This document shows, in pieces, positions 7,278 to 10,522 of a stretch of 10,522 nt of DNA (within the stretch, counting starts at the first letter, position 1; each line of letters opens with the position of its first letter). A program made the position numbers and the translations under genes. The notes below the pieces were generated by a model. It ran no database searches, was not told the origin of the DNA, and saw nothing but the letters and a program-made list of their open reading frames with translations. The stretch comes from Sedimentisphaerales bacterium (GTDB taxonomy: Bacteria > Planctomycetota > Phycisphaerae > Sedimentisphaerales > SG8-4), in assembly GCA_016932895.1 (NCBI GenBank), contig JAFGCA010000468.1:1-10522 (forward strand). Direction: 5' to 3'.

Positions 7278-7442
7278 TCAAAAGGACTTTGCTTTATCCT
7301 CCGACATCATGTCAACGCCTTCTTTTGGATCACCCAGGACACGCAAGATGTCTTCGGTTGAACCAGCTTCCGCTCCATAGTGATCGTGCATTTCTACCAC
7401 CCATTCAGGAGGGGCAGCCCTATGTAGCATCTCTTCTGGCAT
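7278..7442 (-). CDS. Small acidic protein, 54 aa, with very strong ribosome binding site
   Basis: Too short for routine gene calls but well supported. Read on the minus strand it gives 54 residues: MPEEMLHRAAPPEWVVEMHD, then HYGAEAGSTEDILRVLGDPK, then EGVDMMSEDKAKSF. The helix STEDILRVLGDP and the short MHDHYG element recall a small protein type seen in planctomycete phages, whose role I cannot name. Upstream is a doubled Shine-Dalgarno run (GGAGGAGGAAAGG) before the ATG. It lies 71 bases before the zinc-ribbon gene on the same strand, so the two probably share a transcript. No Cys, no membrane segment. Alternative: a spurious ORF, but the ribosome binding site and amino-acid composition argue against it. 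Confidence 0.6.
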   Translation of the reverse strand: MPEEMLHRAAPPEWVVEMHDHYGAEAGSTEDILRVLGDPKEGVDMMSEDKAKSF

Positions 7443-7560
7443 CAGGTCTTCCTTTCCTCCTCCGATCTTGAGGCTTGCCCTCGCGCGACGCTACCGCGCC
7501 GGGCCGCGCCAATCAACCTTCCCCCCCGAGAATTCCGCAGCGCTATGTCGACAAGCTAGG

Positions 7561-7589
7561 GGTCACTGGTTCGAGCCCAGTATCGCCCA
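7561..7589 (+). other. tRNA 3'-end fragment, candidate attachment-site core
   Basis: ACTGG (7565-7569) and CCAGT (7577-7581) form a perfect five-base-pair T-stem around the loop TTCGAGC. ATCGCCC (7582-7588) has the length of a 3' acceptor strand and A7589 can be the discriminator. GGTC before the stem fits a variable loop. No matching 5' acceptor strand (GGGCGAT) or anticodon arm lies upstream, so this is only the 3' part of a tRNA gene. Integrating phages commonly carry such fragments as attP. The exact core boundaries, including whether the preceding bases from about 7541 belong, cannot be set from this window. Confidence 0.6.
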
Positions 7590-7593
7590 CTAT

Positions 7594-7659
7594 GGGAGGC
7601 GGCCCGTGCCGCGAGGGCGGGCACCTTCAGCTTGCTGCTGTTTGCTCAACACGCCTCCC
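7594..7659 (+). other. Foldable 66-base element after the tRNA fragment
   Basis: GGGAGGCG (7594-7601) pairs perfectly with CGCCTCCC (7652-7659). Inside, GCCCG (7602-7606) can pair with CGGGC (7618-7622), and CAGC (7628-7631) with GCTG (7637-7640), giving a possible three-way junction. It starts four bases after the tRNA fragment and ends 40 bases before the regulator gene. It could be a small RNA, a leader of the regulator transcript, or structured attachment-site DNA. Confidence 0.35.
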
Positions 7660-7663
7660 GCGC

Positions 7664-7676
7664 TTGACTTAATCAA
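7664..7676 (+). promoter_or_regulatory. Imperfect palindrome upstream of the regulator, possible operator
   Basis: TTGACTTAATCAA is a 13-base imperfect palindrome (TTGA and TCAA arms) 23 bases before the regulator start, in the only A- and T-rich patch of this gap. It could be an operator for autoregulation. TTGACT also resembles a -35 box, but the nearest -10-like TATGCT (7682-7687) sits only 12 bases away, shorter than a normal sigma-70 spacer. Confidence 0.3.
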
Positions 7677-7699
7677 AGGGTTATGCTACGCTCGGAGAC

Positions 7700-7972
7700 A
7701 TGCAAATCATGCCTGTCAACCTGCACACCGTCTTCCTGCAAAACGTCCGACGCCGAATGTCGGAACTGGGGATGACACAACGGGATCTCGCCAAGTCAAT
7801 GAGGGTGACCGAGGCGTATGTTTCTCGGCTTCTGGCAGGGAAAAACGTCCCGAGCCTGGAAATGCCCGGCCGGCTAGCTCCCCATCTGGGGACCACGCCT
7901 CTCTACCTCCTGACCCCCTCCGAGCCGGAAAAACCGGAAAAAAAGATTCCGGCTGGGGTTGACGCTGCTTAA
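7700..7972 (+). CDS. XRE/Cro-type helix-turn-helix regulator, 90 aa
   Basis: Residues about 10-70 are a complete HTH_XRE domain: LQNVRRRMSELGMTQRDLAK (helices 1-2, with the diagnostic MTQRDLA), the recognition helix in VTEAYVSRLLAGKNVPSLE, and the closing PHLGTTPLYLL. The tail (EPEKPEKKIPAGVDAA) is short and charged, so this is a domain-only regulator, likely a dimer, comparable in size to Cro or to antitoxin and excision-type regulators. ATG at 7700 is the first start. GGAG is only two bases before it, so ATG at 7709, 11 bases from GGAG, is a realistic alternative that shortens the protein by three residues. It is isolated by an intrinsic terminator 15 bases downstream and lies next to a probable attachment site. 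Role in lysogeny control or early-gene control is inferred. Confidence 0.85.
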   Translation: MQIMPVNLHTVFLQNVRRRMSELGMTQRDLAKSMRVTEAYVSRLLAGKNVPSLEMPGRLAPHLGTTPLYLLTPSEPEKPEKKIPAGVDAA

Positions 7973-7987
7973 CCAATATGGTAATCT

Positions 7988-8019
7988 CGCCGCTGTTGAG
8001 TAACAGCGGCGTCTCTCTT
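7988..8019 (+). terminator. Intrinsic terminator after the regulator
   Basis: CGCCGCTGTT (7988-7997) and AACAGCGGCG (8002-8011) form a perfect ten-base-pair stem around the tetraloop GAGT, followed by TCTCTCTT. It starts 15 bases after the regulator stop. The T-tract is interrupted by C, so read-through may be partial. Confidence 0.85.
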
Positions 8020-8071
8020 GGCCGACCTCTTCGGCCGCCCAGTGGGACGCCCCCCAGTTGGGAGAGTCCCA
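8020..8071 (+). promoter_or_regulatory. Structured 5' leader that can hide the ribosome binding site
   Basis: GGCCGA (8020-8025) pairs with TCGGCC (8031-8036) around five bases. Directly after, TGGGAC (8043-8048) pairs with GTCCCA (8066-8071), which ends at the A of the next gene's ATG. The Shine-Dalgarno GGGAG (8060-8064) lies inside this second structure and can further pair with the C-run at 8050-8055. This would block translation until opened. Confidence 0.4.
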
Positions 8072-8391
8072 TGGCCAAGACCCTCTTGCGGCTGGCCGCC
8101 GTGCGACGGAACTGCTTGGAGTGTTCCGGTGGTAACGCCAAGTGCGTGGCCTACTGCCCTTGTGATGGGCTCCACTCCACCCACTGCGAGTTCTGGCTTT
8201 TCCGCTTCGGATGCTCCCCCCAACGGGCTGCCCGCCGGTATGGCCACCATGCCGTGACGCCGGGCAAGATGCCGCCTGCAACGGCACTTTTGGATTCGTT
8301 GCCCCCAAACCTCCGGGGCTACCAGCCGGGCCCGTCCCGTCGCCAAGACGCCGCGCCCGCTGTGTGCGGCGGCGCCACAAAGGAAACCTGA
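8071..8391 (+). CDS. Cys-rich small phage protein, 106 aa
   Basis: The N-terminal half holds a compact metal-binding-like cluster: VRRNCLECSGGNAKCVAYCP followed by CDGLHSTHCEFWLFRFGCSP, with cysteines at 15, 18, 25, 29, 31, 39 and 48 plus His. The pattern of CLECSGG, a later Cys pair, then FWLFRFG is one I associate with small phage zinc-finger proteins that read CxxC-x-GG and end in a PYRxG-like motif. The second half (residues 55-106) is Pro-, Ala- and Arg-rich and probably disordered. The start at 8071 is chosen because GGGAG lies six bases upstream and the conserved part begins there; the frame is open further upstream to 7978 but that stretch crosses the terminator hairpin. The stop is two bases before the next start, so translation is coupled. 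Likely DNA- or RNA-binding; function unknown. Confidence 0.65.
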   Translation: MAKTLLRLAAVRRNCLECSGGNAKCVAYCPCDGLHSTHCEFWLFRFGCSPQRAARRYGHHAVTPGKMPPATALLDSLPPNLRGYQPGPSRRQDAAPAVCGGATKET

Positions 8392-8393
8392 CG

Positions 8394-8636
8394 ATGCCAA
8401 GTTGGACCTGCCCGAAATGCGACGCAAACGGTTACGCGGATGAAGTGGTCGGCGGGCTGGTCTTTGGCCCCCCCCAGTGCCCGGGCTGCGGGTATGAGAA
8501 TCTGCGCCTCGGCGACCGACCAGCAGCTATTCCTCTTCGAAGTGTTTATACGCCCCCTCGCCCAGCTAGGCGAGGCGATGCGATGCGACCCACCACTTAC
8601 CAAAGGCCAGTTACGGCACCTCCTTTTCGACCCTGA
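8394..8636 (+). CDS. Zinc-ribbon small protein, 80 aa
   Basis: Residues 1-40 are a zinc ribbon: TCPKCDANGY gives C6 and C9, and QCPGCGYENLRLG gives C29 and C32. AGGAAA lies about eight bases before ATG, and the previous stop is two bases away, so it follows the Cys-rich gene as a second small metal-binding protein. Residues 41-80 (PAAIPLRSVYTPPRPARRGD and on) are Pro- and Arg-rich, and from about base 8500 the third codon positions lose their G and C preference in this frame while a neighbouring frame gains it. The C-terminal half is therefore suspect: either a second gene overlaps here or a single-base shift joins the ribbon to the other frame. An eight-C run at 8468-8475 lies before CPGC, which is still in frame, so it is not the switch point. 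Confidence 0.6.
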   Translation: MPSWTCPKCDANGYADEVVGGLVFGPPQCPGCGYENLRLGDRPAAIPLRSVYTPPRPARRGDAMRPTTYQRPVTAPPFRP

Positions 8637-8640
8637 CTGA
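8494..8640 (+). CDS. Possible overlapping small ORF in the next frame, 48 aa
   Basis: ATG at 8494 opens a 48-residue frame: MRICASATDQQLFLFEVFIR, then PLAQLGEAMRCDPPLTKGQL, then RHLLFDPD. Third codon positions are mostly G or C, better than in the overlapping zinc-ribbon frame, and the residues look like a real amphipathic helix followed by a turn. No clear ribosome binding site precedes it. It may be a translationally coupled gene, or the true C-terminus of the zinc-ribbon protein after a frameshift. No named function. Confidence 0.4.
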   Translation: MRICASATDQQLFLFEVFIRPLAQLGEAMRCDPPLTKGQLRHLLFDPD

Positions 8641-8691
8641 TCCTGACCAAGCCGTCGTAGGGAGATTGCGGCGGCACGGAGGCCCAGCGGC

Positions 8692-9012
8692 ATGGACCGC
8701 ACCGAGAATCGTCGGCTGAGGGCGACACGGCCGAGGGGAGCTGGGCCCCTGGCCGTTCTGTGGCTCGGCGCGGCGTACGCGCGCCGGGCCCTCTTTGTTT
8801 CCGAGATTCTCAAGGCGGGGCGGTTCGGTACACGGGTGCGCTACGCTGCGGCCCGTTCAGTGGCCAAGGCCGCGATGACGCCCCGCCTGTTTTGCTTCTT
8901 GGCACCGTGCGCACCGCCCCGCAGCGCCCCGACGCGACACGACGCCCGGCACGGCCCAGCCAAACAAACCAAAGGCCCGTTGGGCACTGGAGGACGAGAC
9001 AAGAGGAGTTAG
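8692..9012 (+). CDS. Possible small basic protein, 106 aa
   Basis: An open frame with a GGAGG nine bases before ATG and G or C in most third positions. The product is strongly basic: MDRTENRRLRATRPRGAGPL at the start, a hydrophobic-basic middle (AVLWLGAAYARRALFVSEIL) and a tail ending PAKQTKGPLGTGGRDKRS. The middle may be a short helix of about 20 residues. I recognise no family. The 3' end carries one copy of a 22-base repeat that recurs downstream in a different frame, so the last 20 residues may not be under protein selection. If this is not a gene, 8641-9101 is a 461-base stretch holding only the repeats and hairpins described separately. Confidence 0.4.
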   Translation: MDRTENRRLRATRPRGAGPLAVLWLGAAYARRALFVSEILKAGRFGTRVRYAAARSVAKAAMTPRLFCFLAPCAPPRSAPTRHDARHGPAKQTKGPLGTGGRDKRS

Positions 9013-9076
9013 TGCTTTGGCACCACGCGCCGCCGCGCCAAGCGCGGCGAGGCACAGCCAAACAAACCAAAGGCCC
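8957..9076 (+). repeat. 22-base direct repeat, two exact copies, each followed by a hairpin
   Basis: Exact copies lie at 8957-8978 and 9055-9076, 98 bases apart; each contains CCAAACAAACCAAAGG. Each runs straight into a small hairpin with a GTT loop: GCCC-GTT-GGGC in copy 1 (8975-8985) and GCCCA-GTT-TGGGC in copy 2 (9073-9085). The extra A in copy 2 is matched by an extra T, so the stem is kept. The 98-base spacing is not a multiple of three, which argues against a coding repeat. On the minus strand each hairpin is followed by a T-rich run. Confidence 0.8.
9031..9049 (+). other. Strong GC hairpin in the gap before the next gene
   Basis: CGCCGCGC (9031-9038) pairs perfectly with GCGCGGCG (9042-9049) around a CAA loop. 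It sits in the 89-base gap after the possible basic protein gene and just before the second 22-base repeat. No T-tract follows on the plus strand. Confidence 0.6.
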
Positions 9077-9101
9077 AGTTTGGGCAAAAGAGTGAGACAC
9101 G

Positions 9102-9305
9102 ATGCGAGCACGCCACGCGGTAGACCTGATCGCCGAGGACGTGCTGGATCGCCTGGACCAGCAGGCCCAGGGCTGCTCCGCTCGCGAGTACCAGCGGCTC
9201 TTGCGGCAGATTGTAGATCGTTTGTGTGATCGCCTGGCCGGACGTAAGGCCAGGCATTGTGTGTACCCCAGACCCGGGAGAACGAAACGATGTCAGACGG
9301 AATGA
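9102..9305 (+). CDS. Possible small helical protein, 67 aa
   Basis: ATG at 9102 opens a frame whose first 48 residues look like two amphipathic helices: AVDLIAEDVLDRLDQQAQGC, then AREYQRLLRQIVDRLCDRLA. The last 19 residues are basic (GRKARHCVYPRPGRTKRCQTE). G or C fills most third positions. The ribosome binding site is weak (GAGTGAG). The stop overlaps the next gene's start by 16 bases, typical of this operon. No family recognised. The 3' part also encodes a perfect eight-base-pair inverted repeat (9232-9255), which could be an RNA signal for the next gene rather than protein-driven. Confidence 0.5.
   Translation: MRARHAVDLIAEDVLDRLDQQAQGCSAREYQRLLRQIVDRLCDRLAGRKARHCVYPRPGRTKRCQTE
9232..9255 (+). 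promoter_or_regulatory. Perfect inverted repeat before the 116-residue gene
   Basis: GCCTGGCC (9232-9239) pairs with GGCCAGGC (9248-9255) around the eight-base loop GGACGTAA, 34 bases before the ATG at 9290. It could be an operator or an RNA hairpin modulating translation of the downstream genes. Confidence 0.45.
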
Positions 9306-9640
9306 GTATCAAGTTGGCCGAATACATCGAAGAGGCCATGCGGGAAATCGGGGCCATGCCACGGTGGAAACTCAGTGTAGATGCGCCGCCGCCGCCGCCG
9401 AGAGAGACAGTCGCAACGCTTCAGCTTGCGCCCGACTTGGTGCTGCACGTCCGCGAGTGCAGCGGGGGAATCGGGGCCAGCGTCTCCATTACCGGCATCC
9501 GCGACACGGACTTCGACGCCGTGTTGAGCAAGCTACCGGGCAAACTGGCCCCGAAATTCGAGGCGGCGGCTGCGGAGCTTCGCCGACTCGACTCGATGAC
9601 GCCGCGGGGTGATTCGGCGGAGGAAGGGGGTGCCGAGTGA
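9290..9640 (+). CDS. Unknown protein, 116 aa, upstream of the nuclease
   Basis: No family recognised. The N-terminus (SIKLAEYIEEAMREIGAMPR) is a helix, then a five-Pro stretch (VDAPPPPPRE) leads to a small strand-rich domain (VATLQLAPDLVLHVRECSGG, then IGASVSITGIRDTDFDAVLS) and a final helix (KLAPKFEAAAAELRRLDSM) with an acidic tail. It resembles a small alpha/beta phage protein. The start at 9290 is preferred over TTG at 9257 because GGGAG lies about nine bases upstream of the ATG. The stop overlaps the nuclease start by four bases (GTGA), so the two are translationally coupled. A role alongside the nuclease in recombination or replication is inferred from this coupling only. Confidence 0.7.
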   Translation: MSDGMSIKLAEYIEEAMREIGAMPRWKLSVDAPPPPPRETVATLQLAPDLVLHVRECSGGIGASVSITGIRDTDFDAVLSKLPGKLAPKFEAAAAELRRLDSMTPRGDSAEEGGAE

Positions 9641-10473
9641 GTACAGCAGAAAAACCCCATATCTCGGCGACCCAGTACACCATGTGGGCGCGGTGCCCTG
9701 AGCAGTACCGCCGGCGGTACATCTGCGGCGAGGTGATTCCGCCGGGTATCGCGCTGTTGCAGGGCTCAGCGTTTCACGTCGGCGCCGAAACCAACATGCG
9801 CCAGAAGATCGAGAGCCACGAGGACCTCCCGGCGCCGGAGATCGTCGAGGCGGCGGCGGCCGGTTTCGAAGAGCGCGTTGCCGGTGGGTACGTGTTGAGC
9901 GATGAGGAGTCCGCCTGCGGTGCAAAGCTGGTGCTCGGGCAGGCCAAGGACCAGCTTGTCGCTCTCATGTGGTGCCACGCCGCTGAGCAGGCGCCCGATT
10001 ACCAGCCGGTGGCCGTCGAGCACACCACGCGGATCCTCTTCCCCCACGCGACCCACGACATGCTGGCCATCACGGACCTCCGCGATGATCGGGGTCGGGT
10101 CGTCGACTTCAAGACGGCCGCCCGCAAGCCGCCCCAGGCGGACGCCGATACGTCGGTCCAGTTGACGATCTACGCGGCGGCGTACCAGATCGAGACGGGC
10201 CAGCCGCCCTCAGAAGTCCGGTTGGACGTGGTGACCAAGACCAAGACGCCCAAGCGGCACGTCCTGCCGTCTCACAGGGACCGGAACGACTACGCGGCCC
10301 TGCTCTCTCGCATCAACACGATGCTGGCCGCGATTGCGGCGCTTTCCGGACACGGCATCGAGCCCTGGCCGGCGGCGCCGGTCGGGGCCTGGTGGTGTTG
10401 TGACAAGTTTTGCGGATTTTGGCGGACCTGTCCGCATGTCAACAGCGAGCGAAAGGAGGCGGCAAAGGAATGA
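9637..10473 (+). CDS. PD-(D/E)XK exonuclease of the RecB/Cas4 type, 278 aa
   Basis: A PDDEXK_1 nuclease, the fold of the RecB, AddB and Cas4 nuclease domains and of many phage exonucleases. Visible motifs: ISATQYTMWARCPEQYRRRY (9-28), GSAFH with H47, acidic D147 in LAITDLRDD, VVDFKTA with D157 and K159 as the D-x-K core, and QLTIYAAAY with Q175 and Y179 (the QxxxY motif). Cysteines C20 and C254, C255, C259, C265 (WWCCDKFCGFWRTC) sit where Cas4 and AddB hold an Fe-S cluster. Expected activity: metal-dependent degradation of DNA ends, here for phage recombination or replication. Lack of CRISPR genes nearby argues against Cas4 proper. The GTG start overlaps the previous stop and has a GGAGGAAGGGGG run just upstream. 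Confidence 0.85.
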   Translation: MSTAEKPHISATQYTMWARCPEQYRRRYICGEVIPPGIALLQGSAFHVGAETNMRQKIESHEDLPAPEIVEAAAAGFEERVAGGYVLSDEESACGAKLVLGQAKDQLVALMWCHAAEQAPDYQPVAVEHTTRILFPHATHDMLAITDLRDDRGRVVDFKTAARKPPQADADTSVQLTIYAAAYQIETGQPPSEVRLDVVTKTKTPKRHVLPSHRDRNDYAALLSRINTMLAAIAALSGHGIEPWPAAPVGAWWCCDKFCGFWRTCPHVNSERKEAAKE

Positions 10474-10522
10474 ATGCACGGACGCTGCGAGTGGATGATG
10501 TGATTTTCCGCGAAGACTTGTA
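10470..10522 (+). CDS. Start of a further gene, cut by the window edge, possibly ParB-like
   Basis: ATG at 10470 overlaps the nuclease stop by four bases, with AGGAGG at 10454-10459 about ten bases upstream. The 17 complete residues (MNARTLRVDDVIFREDL) then run off the window. The pattern L-x-V-D-D-V-x-x-R-E-D-L-Y is what I would expect at the start of a ParB/sulfiredoxin-like domain, but so few residues cannot decide it. Confidence 0.45.
   Translation, partial: MNARTLRVDDVIFREDL

Noticed and set aside
7541..7592. Complete tRNA gene
   Set aside because: No 5' acceptor strand complementary to ATCGCCC and no anticodon arm fit upstream.
7475..7672. 65-residue plus-strand ORF ending near VTGSSPVSPT
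   Set aside because: GSSPVSPT is the usual false translation of a tRNA T-arm and 3' end; the region is the tRNA fragment.
7939..7945. A AAA AAG slippery heptamer in the regulator gene, in the right frame for -1 shifting
   Set aside because: The shifted frame stops after a few codons, changing only the extreme tail. The terminator hairpin is more than 40 bases away, too far to stimulate a shift. Probably chance in Lys-rich codons.
8760..9095. 111-residue plus-strand ORF overlapping the possible basic protein
   Set aside because: No good ribosome binding site, poorer third-position composition than the competing frame, and it crosses the strong hairpin at 9031-9049.
8857..9357. Minus-strand 166-residue ORF and the overlapping 96- and 82-residue minus-strand ORFs
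   Set aside because: They read through the hairpins and repeats, overlap better plus-strand genes, and have Trp/Cys-rich low-plausibility sequence.

Overview
The window looks like part of a temperate phage or prophage of a GC-rich bacterium. Low-GC phage signatures are absent, codon third positions are mostly G or C, and the gene order is phage-like: tightly packed structural genes, a small oppositely oriented cluster, then early genes. The style of the small Cys-rich proteins, the beta-helix protein and the zinc-ribbon membrane protein recalls planctomycete phages and hosts. That host assignment is recalled family resemblance, not a search result. No terminase, portal, major capsid or integrase gene is visible.

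Left arm (10-6807, plus strand). Six genes with almost no spacing read in one direction. They are a beta-rich unknown protein, a long stalk-like protein with two tandem 91-residue domains, two Thr-rich mucin-like blocks and a cadherin-like C-terminus, an unknown 261-residue protein, a right-handed beta-helix (tail-spike-like) protein, a glycosyltransferase-methyltransferase fusion, and a second short glycosyltransferase. The most interesting idea is that the last two sugar-handling enzymes modify the Thr-rich stalk of the same operon. The fusion's glycosyltransferase half carries motifs resembling polypeptide GalNAc-transferases. This would be a phage-encoded mucin-type decoration of a virion fibre. 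It is an inference.

Middle (6808-7699). Two small genes run on the minus strand: a Zn-ribbon protein with two membrane helices and a 54-residue protein with a very strong ribosome binding site. The 257 bases from 7443 to 7699 hold no convincing gene. They hold a tRNA 3'-end fragment (perfect T-arm plus 3' acceptor strand), typical of a phage attachment core, followed by a foldable 66-base element.

Right arm (7700-10522, plus strand). An XRE-type regulator ends in a textbook intrinsic terminator. Next come two Cys-rich small proteins, a possible overlapping ORF in another frame, two weakly supported small genes, an unknown 116-residue protein, and a RecB/Cas4-type PD-(D/E)XK nuclease with four cysteines fit for an Fe-S cluster. 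The last gene is cut by the window edge and may be ParB-like. Between 8957 and 9089 a 22-base direct repeat is followed each time by a small hairpin, outside any obvious gene logic. The last four genes overlap each other (9102-9305, 9290-9640, 9637-10473, 10470 onward), so they are probably one operon.
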